A DNA stretch of 64,000 nt from Colius striatus (GCF_028858725.1 NC_084790.1:994501-1058500), one strand, 5' to 3'. Positions 11,929 through 23,714 are shown, counted from the first letter of the stretch. Translations and numbers: made by a program. The notes: generated by a model from the sequence alone, not told the origin.

Positions 11929-12170
11929 TTGCAGAGCTGCTCCAGCCCCTGCTCAAGCAGGTTCTCCTCACTCAGAGTGCACAGGAGTATGTCCAGGTGG
12001 GTTTGGGAACCTCCTGAGGAGCCTCCACACCCTCCCTGGGCAGCCTGGGCCAGGGCTCCCTCACCTCACACCAAAGGACTTGCTCCTCTCCTGCCTGTGT
12101 TCCAGCTTGTGCCTTGTCCTTGCACTGGCCACCACACACCAAACACTGACCCCAGCCTCTTGGCACCTGC
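11929..12170 (-). mobile_element. CR1 LINE fragment
   Basis: Plus strand again shows CR1 reverse-complement landmarks (CTGCTCAAGCAGGTTCTCCT, CCTGAGGAGCCTCCACACCC, GGCAGCCTGGGCC), very like the copy near 5.1 kb. Confidence 0.85.
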
Positions 12171-12479
12171 CTGGCCAACACACTTGTGTGTGAGATACAT
12201 GCACATTAAACCCTGGATCAAATGAAGTGCCACAATGATTTACCTGAGGTGCTGAGCTGCTCCAGGTCCCCTCAGAGGGATGCAAACACATGCCAAGGGC
12301 AAGAGGGGTGCTGGCAGGAGCTGTGTTGCTGATGGAGCAAAGAAGGGAAGGAGCATGTGGCTTCTGTGCTGATGCCTCTGGGTATTTACAGGCTTGGTGG
12401 AGTATTTAGAGGCTTGGTGAGAGCTGGGGTCAAGGTGAGAGACCTCTTGGTGTTACCAGGGACTTGCACAAGCCAGCTC

Positions 12480-12690
12480 CAAGCAGTTGTGATGCTCCAA
12501 AGGCTTCAGCAATGCACCCCCACACCAGGGGGACTGATGAGGGGGCTGGAGCATCTCTGTGTGATGGACCTGGGGCTGTTCAGCTTGGAGAAGAGAAGGC
12601 TGAGAGGTGACTTTATCAATGCAAGTGTGGAGAGGCTGTGGCCACTGTTGTGTGGTGGCCAGGGGCAGGATGAGGGGTAACTGCTTGGGC
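12480..12690 (+). mobile_element. CR1 LINE fragment
   Basis: Sense CR1 landmarks: GGAGCATCTCTGTG, GGGGCTGTTCAGCTTGGAGA and AGAGAAGGCTGAGAGGTGAC. It is opposite in orientation to the neighbouring copy about 300 bp to the left. Confidence 0.85.
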
Positions 12691-14340
12691 AGCTCTGCCC
12701 ATTGCACCCACCATGCCCCTGGCCATGCAGACAGCCCTGTGTCTGTGTATGTGTGCAGCCTGGCTCCTGCTCCAGTGGAGAGCCAGGCCAATCTGCCTTC
12801 ATGGACAGGCATTTGAGCAGAGCTGCCAACCCCAACCAGAGACCTCTTCTCCTACCCTACCTAAATGGATGCTACAACATGCTCTGAGGTGGCCAGATGT
12901 AGATGGACTAACCCTTGAGGCTTCCTCCTAAGTGTCTCCCATGCAGTTCACACTTGCTCTGCAGCCTCATGTTCTCAGAGGGAAGTGAAAACAGGCCAGT
13001 GCAAGCTGGAAAGCTGTGGAGGGAGTGAGCTGCTTGCATGGGGGAGCAGGAAAGTGGAAGCCTGTCTTGGTCCATGGCTTGAGCTGCAAAGCAAGGCAGG
13101 GAGCATCTCATGTCCAAGTGCATGTTGAGGGGGGAATAAAGTGAAGGAGCCACTTGCAGCATCTCCAGTGTTGCATGGCTGGTGAAGTGCTGCTGCCTGA
13201 GCTCAGCAAGGGGGCATTAGTCAAGCCTTATTGCCTTTAAATCCTCTCCAAGTGTCTTCCATTGGCTGCTTTAAATAAGAATCAGCCTGATGGAGTGTTG
13301 TTGGCTTCCCTCATAGGCAGCCAGCCTTTAAAGGATGAAGCTTTCATCTTGCCTCTCTCCCTGTGCTTTGCAAAGAGCAGCTCAGCCTCCTGCCTCCTCT
13401 GTGCTGTTTGTGTGAAGGACCCCCTGCAAAGAGGTGAACTGGGAGAGTTGAGGCCAGGCTCCCTCCCTCCTCTTCCTCCCTCTTCCTCCTGCATGCACAG
13501 GGAAGGCTCAGCACTGCAGCCTTGGTGCTGTGCTTGGAGTTCTTGCTTCAGTGCTTGCTCTTCAGTCCCTCCTCTGTGGGCTGGGTGATGCTCAGGCAAA
13601 GGCTGGGGCTGGGGGGAGGGAGATGTCTGATCCCTGGCTCTGCAAGGAAGCAGCAACAAGACAATAGGCAAGGATGACAGAGCAGGGTTGATCAGATGCT
13701 GCCAGCCTCTTGTGCAGCTCCAGCTGGGACTGGGGTGCTGTGACATCCAGTGCTGTGACCCCTCAGCACCAAAGGAACCTTCACTTTGACCTTCCTGCCT
13801 TTCTCAGCCTTGTGTAAGCTCTTGGTGGCTCTTCATGCAATGCTCTCCTTCCTCTTTCCCCACTTCAATTACTGATGGAGATCTACAACCTCAGTTTCAG
13901 CTTAACAACTCCCATTGTGCTGAGCTTTATTACCCAGGATCAATCCAATCAAACCCTGATGCCTTTAAAAAGAGACACACACACACATTCCTCCTTCTCC
14001 CTCTCATTGTTATTTGCTTGTTTATTATTAGCAAAGACAAGTTTTTGCTCCAGGAGGTTTTACTGCCAGTAAACAATGTCATTAAAAACAAATGAGGAGT
14101 CCCTTGGAGCCAACCCCAGCAGAACACCCTGTGCCTGGGGCTCTGCTGCCTCCCAGCCCATGGCTGAGGTGTGGGCACATCCAGGACTTGCCCTGCAACC
14201 CCTCCCCACCGAGTTCAGGAGGTTTTGCCCAGATTCGTGTGGCTGACTCCCATCCAGCTGCCAGCAGGGTCAGGAGGGGGGGACTGAGTTGCTGTCACCC
14301 AGGGCTGTGGAGGCTTTTGGGCTCTCCTTGTTTTACTTGC
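12691..14340. other. Intergenic DNA, no gene recognised
   Basis: Unique sequence. The last 300 bp (about 13,860-14,090) is AT-richer, with a short (CA)n run near 13,976 and forkhead/SOX-like words (TGTTTATTATTAG, GTAAACAATG) that could mark a regulatory element. No exon signature. Confidence 0.5.
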
Positions 14341-16724
14341 AGAGGGGCTGTGCTCCCCACGTTTGTTTGCAGAGGGATTGAGTTCCCCAGGTTTGTTTGC
14401 AGAGGGATTGAGCTCCCCAGGTTTGTTTGCAGAGGGGCTGAGCTCCCCAGGTTTGTTTGCAGAGGGATTGAGCTCCCCATGTTTGCTTGCAGAGGGGCTG
14501 AGCTCCCCAGGTTTGTTTGCAGAGGGGCTGAGCTCTCCACGTTTGTTTGCAGAGGGGCTGAGCTCTCCACCTTTGCTTGCAGAGGGGCTGAGCTCCCCAG
14601 GTTTGTTTGCAGAGGGGCTGAGCTCCCCAGGTTTGTTTGCAGAGGGGCTGAGCTCCCCAGGTTTGTTTGCAGAGGGATTGAGCTCCCCAGGTTTGTTTGC
14701 AGAGGGGCTGAGCTCCCCAGGTTTGTTTGCAGAGGGATTGAGCTCCCCACATTTGTTTGCAGAGGGGCTGAGCTCCCCAGGTTTGTTTGCAGAGGGATTG
14801 AGCTCCCCAGGTTTGTTTGCAGAGGGATTGAGCTCCCCAGGTTTGTTTGCAGAGGGGCTGAGCTCCCCAGGTTTGTTTGCAGAGGGATTGAGCTCCCCAG
14901 GTTTGTTTGCAGAGGGATTGAGCTCCCCACGTTTGTTTGCAGAGGGGCTGAGCTCCCCAGGTTTGTTTGCAGAGGGGCTGAGCTCCCCAGGTTTGTTTGC
15001 AGAGGGGCTGAGCTCCCCAGGTTTGTTTGCAGAGGGATTGAGCTCCCCACGTTTGTTTGCAGAGGGGCTGAGCTCCCCAGGTTTGTTTGCAGAGGGGCTG
15101 AGCTCCCCACGTTTGTTTGCAGAGGGGCTGAGCTCCCCAGGTTTGCTTGCAGAGGGGCTGAGCTCCCCAGGTTTGTTTGCAGAGGGGCTGAGCTCCCCAG
15201 GTTTGTTTGCAGAGGGGCTGAGCTCCCCACGTTTGCTTGCAGAGGGATTGAGTTCCCCACGTTTGTTTGCAGAGGGGCTGAGCTCCCCAGGTTTGTTTGC
15301 AGAGGGGCTGAGCTCCCCACGTTTGTTTGCAGAGGGATAGAGCTCCCCATGTTTGCTTGCAGAGGGGCTGAGCTCCCCAGGTTTGTTTGCAGAGGGGCTG
15401 AGCTCTCCACGTTTGTTTGCAGAGGGGCTGAGCTCCCCAGGTTTGTTTGCAGAGGGGCTGAGCTCTCCACCTTTGCTTGCAGAGGGGCTGAGCTCCCCAG
15501 GTTTGTTTGCAGAGGGGCTGAGCTCCCCAGGTTTGTTTGCAGAGGGATTGAGCTCCCCAGGTTTGTTTGCAGAGGGGCTGAGCTCTCCACGTTTGTTTGC
15601 AGAGGGGCTGAGCTCCCCAGGTTTGTTTGCAGAGGGGCTGAGCTCCCCAGGTTTGTTTGCAGAGGGGCTGAGCTCTCCACCTTTGCTTGCAGAGGGGCTG
15701 AGCTCCCCAGGTTTGTTTGCAGAGGGGCTGAGCTCCCCAGGTTTGTTTGCAGAGGGGCTGAGCTCTCCACCTTTGCTTGCAGAGGGGCTGAGCTCCCCAG
15801 GTTTGTTTGCAGAGGGGCTGAGCTCCCCAGGTTTGTTTGCAGAGGGATTGAGCTCCCCAGGTTTGTTTGCAGAGGGGCTGAGCTCTCCACGTTTGTTTGC
15901 AGAGGGGCTGAGCTCCCCAGGTTTGTTTGCAGAGGGGCTGAGCTCCCCAGGTTTGTTTGCAGAGGGGCTGAGCTCTCCACCTTTGCTTGCAGAGGGGCTG
16001 AGCTCCCCAGGTTTGTTTGCAGAGGGGCTGAGCTCCCCAGGTTTGTTTGCAGAGGGGCTGAGCTCTCCACCTTTGCTTGCAGAGGGGCTGAGCTCCCCAG
16101 GTTTGTTTGCTGAGGGGCTGAGCTCCCCATGTTTGTTTGCTGAGGGGCTGAGCTCCCCACGTTTGTTTGCAGAGGGGCTGAGCTCCCCACGTTTGTTTGC
16201 AGAGGGATTGAGCTCCCCACGTTTGTTTGCAGAGGGGCTGAGCTCCCCACGTTTGTTTGCAGAGGGATTGAGCTCCCCAGGTTTGCTTGCAGAGGGGCTG
16301 AGCTCCCCACGTTTGTTTGCAGAGGGGCTGAGCTCCCCAGGTTTGTTTGCAGAGGGGCTGAGCTCCCCAGGTTTGTTTGCAGAGGGGCTGAGCTCTCCAC
16401 GTTTGCTTGCAGAGGGGCTGAGCTCCCCACGTTTGTTTGCAGAGGGGCTGAGCTCCCCAGGTTTGTTTGCAGAGGGATTGAGCTCCCCAGGTTTGTTTGC
16501 AGAGGGATTGAGCTCCCCACGTTTGTTTGCAGAGGGGCTGAGCTCCCCACGTTTGTTTGCAGAGGGATTGAGCTCCCCAGGTTTGCTTGCAGAGGGGCTG
16601 AGCTCCCCACGTTTGTTTGCAGAGGGGCTGAGCTCCCCAGGTTTGTTTGCAGAGGGATTGAGCTCCCCAGGTTTGCTTGCAGAGGGATTGAGCTCCCCAG
16701 GTTTGCTTGCAGAGGGATTGAGCC
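14341..16724. repeat. 30-bp minisatellite, 79.5 copies, no indels
   Basis: The unit starts AGAGGGGCTGAGCTCCCCAG and closes GTTTGTTTGC (30 bp). The whole 2384 bp stays in exact 30-bp register. Units differ by substitutions at a few sites: GGCTG or GATTG, CTCC or CTCT, CCAG, CCAC or CCAT, GTTT or CTTT, TTTG or CTTG, and AGAG or TGAG at the start. Because 30 is a multiple of three and the unit is nearly stop-free, several frames on both strands stay open for hundreds of codons. On the minus strand one frame reads GELSPSANKP repeated. Those frames lack an ATG, and the unit differences are nearly all amino-acid changing, so I do not call a gene. Confidence 0.95.
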
Positions 16725-17289
16725 CCTCACATGTTGGGGATCTCACCTTGAGGTCATTCCTCCCTTGTCCAGATAAGCAATAGCAGCTCTGACCTCAGGA
16801 GGTGGTGGAACATCATTCATTCCTGTTTGTAGGGAGGACTGTGGGGATTTCAGGACTAAAGGAGGCTGAGAGTAAAGGGTGAAGAGTTGCAAGTTTGGGC
16901 AACACCCCATCTTTACCCCTGAGACCTGCCCTGTGCCATGTGCTCCTCATCCTGCTCCCACCACCCCACTCCCAGCCCTCTCCTTGCCTGGGAGGGAGCA
17001 CAGATGGTCATTTCCTTCTCTGACCATCATCTAGGGGAGCTGATGCTCTCTTTAAACCAACCTTAGGCTTAGGTTGTACAAACACACCCCCTTCCCCACC
17101 AAAATGAACCCCAGAGGCCAGGCAGAGCAGGGGATCTGTGGCAGGAGAGGTCAAGGTGCTGAGACAGAGCCAAGATGCTCTTCCCAAGTGCCAGCCCAGC
17201 TCCCAGGTTGCAGAGTGATGGGGAAGACAAATTGCTGCTTGTTTCTTGCCATGCATGCAGGGAAGGAGTTTCTTGTGACACATTGGCAA
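16725..17289. other. Intergenic spacer, nothing recognised
   Basis: Unique sequence between the 30-bp array and a CR1 3' end. No gene, repeat array or RNA gene seen. Confidence 0.6.
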
Positions 17290-17432
17290 CATCTGAGCTC
17301 CCTGTGCCAGGGAGCTGGGGGAGTGCCCAGCCCTGGAGGGATCCCAAAGCTGAGGTGCTGAGGCCATGGGTTGGTGCTGTGCTTGGCTGGGACTCAACTC
17401 AAAGGTGTTTTCCACCCAAAAGGATTCTGTGA
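17290..17432 (+). mobile_element. CR1 LINE 3'-end fragment
   Basis: Landmarks GAGTGCCCAGCCCTGGAGGG, CCAAAGCTGAGGTGCTGAGG and AAGGATTCTGTGAC place this as a sense CR1 3' end. It is close in sequence to the copy near 56.0 kb. Confidence 0.8.
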
Positions 17433-17574
17433 CTCTCCTGGAGCTGCTCTCCAGCCTGGCCTGCTCCAGGGAGTTGTTCCCTTTGCCCTTGGTGACCCTC
17501 AGCAGGTTCTTTGCCCAACTCCCTGCCAGTTTCTCTCCATGGCATTAGCTGCTGCATTTGGAAGCTGCCAGGAG

Positions 17575-18545
17575 GTGATGGGTGAGCAGACAGGGGAGAG
17601 GTGAGAGGATGAAGGTGTGAGGAGGAGGTGGGAAGGAGCATCAGGGTGAGGGGCAGAGAAGCATCAGGAGTCAGGTGAGAGGATCAAGATGATGGTGTAA
17701 GGATCAGGAGGTAGGAAAGAGCACCAGGAGGTGGGAAAGAGCATCAGGAGGTGGGAAGGAGCATCAGGGTGAGGGGCAGAGAAGCATCAGGAGTCAGGTG
17801 AGAGGATCAAGATGATGGTGTAAGGATCAGGAGGTGGGAAAGAGCATCAGGAGTCAGGTGAGAGGATCAAGATGATGGTGTAAGGATCAGGAGGTGGGAA
17901 AGAGCATCAGGAGTCAGGTGAGAGGATCAAGATGATGGTGTAAGGATCAGGAGGTGGGAAAGGAGCATCAGGAGTCAGGTGAGAGGATCAAGATGATGGT
18001 GTAAGGATCAGGAGGTAGGGAAGAGCATCAGGAGGTGGGAAGGAGCATCAGGGTGAGGGGCAGAGAAGCATCAGGAGTCAGGTGAGAGGATGAAGATGAT
18101 GGTGTAAGGATCAGGAGGTGGGAAAGGAGCATCAGGAGTCAGGTGAGAGGATCAAGATGATGGTGTAAGGATCAGGAGGTGGGAAAGGAGCATCAGGAGT
18201 CAGGTGAGAGGATCAAGATGATGGTGTAAGGATCAGGAGGTAGGAAAGAGCATCAGGAGGTGGGAAAGAGCATCAGGAGGTGGGAAGGAGCATCAGGGTG
18301 AGGGGCAGAGAAGCATCAGGAGTCAGGTGAGAGGATCAAGATGATGGTGTAAGGATCAGGAGGTGGGAAAGGAGCATCAGGAGTCAGGTGAGAGGATCAA
18401 GATGATGGTGTAAGGATCAGGAGGTGGGAAAGAGCATCAGGAGTCAGGTGAGAGGATCAAGATGATGGTGTAAGGATCAGGAGGTGGGAAAGGAGCATCA
18501 GGAGTCAGGTGAGAGGATCAAGATGATGGTGTAAGGATCAGGAGA
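17575..18545. repeat. Purine-rich ~60-bp minisatellite, array A
   Basis: Tandem units of about 60 bp built from AGGAGGTGGGAAAGAGCATC, AGGAGTCAGGTGAGAGGATC and AAGATGATGGTGTAAGGATC. Some units gain an extra GGGTGAGGGGCAGAGAAGCATC or a doubled GGTGGGAAAGAGCATC block, giving higher-order forms. The plus strand is strongly purine-biased. Confidence 0.95.
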
Positions 18546-19179
18546 GGCTGCCAAGGTGTTTCCTCTGGACATTGGAGCTCCAATTCCTGCCTCCTCCAGG
18601 ATTCCATCTTGGTGGGGATGAAGCCAAGAGCCAGGAGACCTGTCCTTGTGTTGAGCCAAGCCTCCAGCAGGCCATGGCATGGCATTAGCAGCAGGCTGAG
18701 CCAAGCCCTGTGCAATGCCCTGAGCCTCAGCAGCTCCCTGGGGAGGGGGATGGAAGCAGATTTGGGTGAGAATCACAGTTTTCTTTGCATGTTTCCAGGC
18801 TTCCTCCTGAACCTTCCAAACTGTGAAGGGAATGTCACCTTTCTCCCCCAGGAGGTGGGAGGAAGAGGAAGAGCAAACAAGCCCCAATGTGAAGTGATTT
18901 CTGTGGGGTGTTTTAATTGAGAGCAGCTTTTCCTCAGGAAGGTGAGCTCATGGGTTTGGGGGAGGTTTGATGCTGGGGGTTGCTCTGAGGATGGAGAACA
19001 GGGGGGGAGCATGGACTGAATAGCTTCCAGGTAGTGTTAAATAGCTCCTCTCTGGTGAGCACACCACCACAAGTGTTCTAAACCCCTGGTGGGATGATGC
19101 AGCCTCCTGGGAGGCTTCTCCCACCCTCCTGATTCTGAGCTTCAAGGTCTGAAGCTTTGATCACTGAGACTGCAGGAAA
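18546..19179. other. Unique spacer between two related arrays
   Basis: About 630 bp of non-repetitive sequence separating arrays A and B. No gene recognised. Confidence 0.6.
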
Positions 19180-20505
19180 GGGAATGGGGAGGTGGAGCAG
19201 AGCATCAGGGGAGAGGATGAGGATGATGCTGTGAGGAGCAGGAGGTGAAGAGCAGCATCAGGGGAGAGGATGAGGATGATGCTGTGAGGAGCAGGAGGTG
19301 AAGAGCAGCATCAGGGGAGAGGATGAGGATGATGCTGTGAGGAGCAGGAGGTGAAGAGCAGCATCAGGGGAGAGGATGAGGATGATGCTGTGAGGATCAG
19401 GAGGTGAAGAGCAGCATCAGGGGAGAGGATGAGGATGATGCTGTGAGGATCAGGAGGTGAAGAGCAGCATCAGGGGAGAGGTGAGAGGATGAGGATGATG
19501 GTGTGAGGAGCAGGAGGTGGGAAAGAGCATCAGGGTGAGGGTCAGAGCATAAGGAGGGGGAAAGGAGCATCAGGGGTCAGGTGAGAGGATTAAGATGTTG
19601 GTGTAAGGATCAGGAGGTGGGAAAGAGCATCAGGAGTCAGGTGATGAGAGGATCAAGATGATGGTGTAAGGATCAGGAGGTGGGAAAGAGCATCAGGGTG
19701 AGGGTCAGAGCATCAGGAGGGGCAGAGAAGCATCAGGAGTCAGGTGAGAGGATCAAGATGATGTTGTAAGGATCAGGAGGTGGGAAAGAGCATCAGGGTG
19801 AGGGTCAAAGCATAAGGAGGGGGAAAAGAGCATCAGGGGTCAGGTGAGAGGATGAGGATGATGGTGTGAGGATCAGGAGGTGGGAAAGAGCATCAGGGTG
19901 AGGGTCAGAGCATCAGGATGGGGAGAGAAGCATCAGGAGTCAGGTGAGAGGATCAAGATGATGGTGTAAGGATCAGGAGGTGGGAAAGAGCATCAGGATG
20001 GGGAGAGAAGCATCAGGAGTCAGGTGAGAGGATCAAGATGATGGTGTAAGGATCAGGAGGTGGGAAAGAGCATCAGGGGTCAGGTGAGAGGATGAGGATG
20101 ATGGTGTGAGGAGCAGGAGGTGGGAAAGAGCATCAGGAGGTAGGAAAGAGCACCAGGGGTCAGGTGAGAGGATGAGGATGATGGTGTGAGGAGCAGGAGG
20201 TGGGAAAGAGCATCAGGAGGGGCAGAGAAGCATCAGGGGTCAGGTGAGAGGATCAAGATGATGTTGTAAGGATCAGGAGGTGGGAAAGAGCATCAGGAGG
20301 TGGGAAAGAGCATCAGGGGTCAGGTGAGAGGATGAGGATGATGGTGTGAGGATCAGGAGGTGGGAAAGAGCATCAGGGTGAGGGTCAGAGCATAAGGAGG
20401 GGGAGAGAAGCATCAGGAGTCAGGTAAGAGGATGAAGATGTTGGTGTGAGGATCAGGAGGTGGGAAAGAGCATCAGGAGACTGAAGAGAACATGAGGAGA
20501 TGGTA
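19180..20505. repeat. Purine-rich ~60-bp minisatellite, array B
   Basis: Same motif family as array A. It opens with a homogeneous run of shorter units (GAGCAGGAGGTGAAGAGCAG, CATCAGGGGAGAGGATGAGG, ATGATGCTGTGAG) and then returns to the TCAGGTGAGAGGATCAAGAT type. Sharing of units across the spacer implies common origin or exchange. Confidence 0.95.
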
Positions 20506-22030
20506 GGTGGGGTTTGCTTGCTTGTTTGGGTTTCTTCCCCCCAGCACCTCTGTAACAATCCCCATTTCACAGCCTGCAGCAGCACTCTGACCCCCTGAAG
20601 GGAGAAACATCGTGGAGACTTCTGGAGTTCAGTGACTGTGGCTGGTGTGAGACACAGCACAGTGCTGCCTGAGAGCACAGGAGGGTTGCAAAGAGCTTTT
20701 GATGCCCCAAGGATGGGACTTTCAGCCCAAGGAGTGATGGAAGAGCAGGAGGATGTGAATCTGCTGCCTGCTGAGAACCCAGAGGGATGAACAGGCTCCT
20801 TCCCAGCAAGCCAGGGCACAGGGACTGGACAGCTAAGGAGGAAAAGCAGGTAAGAAAAGGGGGACAAGTGATGTGGAGAGATGGGAGGAGGCTGGGGGGA
20901 GCACAAGGAGGGCACAGTGTTGTTTCCAGTGCTGAGGCTGAGGTCTGAAGGCAGCTGGTTGAGGTGATTGCATCCTTTAGCCTGCTCAGTTTAACCTGTA
21001 GGTCCTGGCTCACCATCTAAAGGGCTTCTGGAGGTTTCCTGGCAGCTTCAAACCTTGCTTTACAGCCAGGGTGAGAGCTGTGGGTGGATGTGCATCCCTT
21101 ACCCCCTGCCCTTCTTGCAGCAGCTCAACCCCACCTTGCCCTCCTGCCACTGAGATGCCACCCACCACATCCCCCCTAAGAGCTGAGCTTGGATGAGTGC
21201 AGAGAGCTGCCTGAAAGGCCTCTGGCTGCTCCCTGGCTTGGTGGAGGCTTTGTGGGCTGTGTATCATCCCCACAAAGCACCTGCTTGGCTGGGAACTTGA
21301 CTGGGTCAAGTGGCCACCCCAGTGCTGACAGTCACTGGCCATTCAGCAGCAGAGCTGCAGAGACACCCAGCCCATCCTCCTCCCAGTCCTTCAGGCTGCT
21401 AAACCAGCAGGGTTTGGTGCTCCAGGGAACTTGGTTTCTCCCCTTTAGTGGGGTAAAACAACATCACTTGGTCCCAGCTCTATTTAAAGCTCCTGGTTGC
21501 TGAGACTCTGGAGGGTTTTGTCTCTTTAGTGAGGTGAAAGAGCATCACTTAGACTCAGTTCTATTCAACCTCTTGGTCACTACTGAGACTCCCAAGAGAG
21601 AAGACACAGAGTTGGACTCATGGAGCAGATGAGACAAGGCTGAGCATGGCCATGGCATCATGTCTGTGCCATCAGGAGGGCTGTGAGGTGAAAGAGCATC
21701 ACTTAGACTCAGTTCTATTCAACCCCTTGGTCACTACTGAGACTCCCAAGAGAGGAGACACAGAGTTGGACTCATGGAGCAGATGAGGATGCAGATGAGA
21801 CAAGGCTGAGCATGGCCATGGCATCATTTCTGTGCCATCAAGAGGGCTGTGAGGACACTAAAAGGGGTTAAAGAGGGTCAAAGGAGTGAGGAACAGCCCT
21901 GGGGAACACCCAGGATGATGGGCTTTGGGGTTTTGTGCCCTGAAGGTTGGGCAACTTGAGCCAGAGGCTGGATTTAAGCTGTGCTCTGAGGTGAGGTGTG
22001 AAGGGAACAAGGCACAAATGACACAGCCCT
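20506..22030. other. Intergenic sequence downstream of ASIC2
   Basis: Unique DNA beyond the likely ASIC2 cleavage site. It contains the tandem duplication listed at 21,531-21,850 and no recognised gene. Confidence 0.55.
21531..21850. repeat. 154-bp tandem duplication
   Basis: Two adjacent copies begin GAGGTGAAAGAGCATCACTT (21,531 and 21,685) and end at AGAGGGCTGT or GGAGGGCTGT. The second has a 12-bp insertion with GATGCAGATGAG. A third, diverged half-copy precedes them near 21,449 (GGGGTAAAACAACATCACTT). Confidence 0.9.
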
Positions 22031-22882
22031 CCCATTTCCACAAGACCAGCTTTAATATCAGTCATGAGAAGGAGGAGAAAGCACAGCATCCAGGAAGGAA
22101 GGGGAAGGGAGGGCCCAAAAACACCCCACCCCAAACCCAACCCCCCCCAAATCATCATCATCAGAGCTAAAAAACAATCAGGAGGAGGATAAAAAAAGAG
22201 AATGAAGCCCCTTGCCCCATCCCCCTGATCACCCACCCCCCAGAGCCAGCTCCAGGCCCCTGTGCAGGGATGCTGCTCACCTTGGGCTGCCTGGCAAGCT
22301 TTATCCCCCCCTGGGCTTCAGCTTTCCAGAGGCATCACAGCCTGAGCCCCAGGGAGTGAAGGAAGGAGAAAGACTCCCAAAGAGCTGCTGCTCTGGGGGG
22401 GTTTTTGTGGCTGTTGGTAATGGTGAGGTCAGGGCATGGCTGAGTTCCTTCTGGGAGTGACTGAGCAGAGATTGCAAAGAGGAACAGAGCTCCTAAAGCC
22501 AAGAGCTGACTCTCCAGCTGGCAACAACAAGTGGCATGCAAGTGGCTCTGGGCAATGGGAGCTGAGGTGGGAGAGGAGGGGGCTAAAGGAGCTGCTGCCC
22601 TTCCAGCTTGGTGCCAAAAACCCCTTCCCCCAAGAGGAACAACACAAGTCCAAGGTGCTTCTCACTTGCTTTTGAGTGTGGAGAGAATAGAGAGCTTGAT
22701 TTTGGTTTAAATGCATAGCCATTGCCTTCCTTTGCTTTGCTCATCCCACTGCTTTCATTGGCAACCCTTTGGCCTGGTCCCCTCCTTGCAAACCTGAGCT
22801 GGTTCCCTGCTCTCCTGGGCACTTTTCTTGGCCTCCCTTAGGTGTGGTGGCACTGTGGAGTGGGAGGGGGTGGAAGGGGAGG
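22031..22882 (-). other. ASIC2: Probable ASIC2 3' UTR
   Basis: Runs from the ASIC2 stop codon to the candidate poly(A) site, about 850 nt. No other hexamer closer to the stop was seen on the minus strand. The extent is inferred from the hexamer and a downstream GU-rich stretch. Confidence 0.45.
22051..22056 (-). promoter_or_regulatory. ASIC2: Candidate ASIC2 poly(A) signal (ATTAAA)
   Basis: The plus strand reads TTTAAT, so ATTAAA on the transcript strand. A GU-rich run follows about 10-40 nt downstream (TGGTCTTGTGG, then GGCTGTGTCATTTGTG), as expected for a cleavage site near 22,030. Longer 3' UTRs using distal sites are possible. Confidence 0.45.
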
Positions 22883-22984
22883 TCAGCAGGCAATCTCCTC
22901 CAGCGTGCCCAGCGTGGCCTGCAGAGGAACCGTCACAGTGTGGCTGATGCTCTCTGAGTGGTTGGGGAGGGGGTCACAAGTGCT
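22883..22984 (-). CDS. ASIC2: ASIC2 last coding exon (C-terminal tail and stop)
   Basis: Encodes 33 residues, STCDPLPNHSESISHTV then TVPLQATLGTLEEIAC, and a TGA stop at 22,883-22,885. This is the cytosolic C-terminus of ASIC2. The terminal EEIAC is the family's PDZ ligand, which binds PICK1 (established for ASIC2a). The acceptor is CCCACAG before AGC, phase 0, continuing from the exon at 23,919-23,987. The CpGs here contrast with the depleted intron around it. If the missing first exon contributes 185 residues as in mammalian ASIC2a, this exon is residues 480-512, exactly the mammalian length. Confidence 0.93.
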   Translation of the reverse strand, partial: STCDPLPNHSESISHTVTVPLQATLGTLEEIAC

Positions 22985-23034
22985 CTGTGGGCATAAAAAC
23001 AAGGAGGAGAGCAAAGGGTTATCCTTCCCTACTC

Positions 23035-23560
23035 ACCAGCAGAGCATTATAGGGTGGCAGGGATTGGGAGGGAGCTTTAGAGCTCATGCAGTGCAACTTT
23101 CCCCCTTGCAGAAGCAGCTCAACCTACATCAGGGAGCACAGGGAGGTGAAGAGCTGCAAGGAAGGAGCCTCCACACCCTCCCTGAGCAGCCCCAGGGCTC
23201 CCTCAGCTCACACTTGTGTTTCAATGCAACTCTTTGTGTTGCAGCTTCATCCCATCAGCCCTTGGTTACAACAGAACAAGGTGCTGCCCCAATCTGACAC
23301 CCACCAGTGAGATCTTGGTCACTAGGAATGAGCTCCCCCCTCAATCTCCTCTTCTCCAGCCTTTCCTCAGCAGGAACATGCTGCAGTGCCCTGAGCATCT
23401 TGCTGGCCCTGTGCTGGCCTCTCTGCAGCACTTCCCCATCCCTCTGCAGCTGGGGAGCTCACAACTGGCCCCAGGACTCCAGATGAGTTGATTCTCCCCC
23501 AGCAGTGCCAGGTCTCTCTCCTGGAGCTGCTCTCCAGCAGCTCACCCCCAGCCTGGGCTG
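23035..23560 (-). mobile_element. CR1 LINE fragment in ASIC2 intron 9
   Basis: Plus strand starts GGGAGGGAGCTTTAGAGCTC, the reverse complement of a CR1 3' end, and continues through GGAGCCTCCACACCCTCCCT and CTGGCCCTGTGCTGGCCTCT to the CCAGCAGCTCACCCCCAGCC segment. It holds only one copy of the 93-bp module that is doubled elsewhere. Sense to ASIC2 transcription. Confidence 0.85.
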
Positions 23561-23714
23561 CTGCAGGTTCCTCTGTGCCCAGCTCTCAAATGGCTTTGCA
23601 CAGGCATCACTGGAAGGTGGCCAGAGCTGGGCAATGAAGGAGAACAAGTGTGCTGAGGAGAATGTTGAGCCTGGAGTGAGCTGGGGAGGGTCAATCTCTC
23701 CAATAACCAACCAC

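Noticed and set aside
14215..16746. Minus-strand open frame of over 800 codons with a repeated decapeptide, and overlapping plus-strand frames
   Set aside because: By-product of a stop-free 30-bp unit. No ATG, no splice context, several frames open at once, and unit differences are mostly amino-acid changing.
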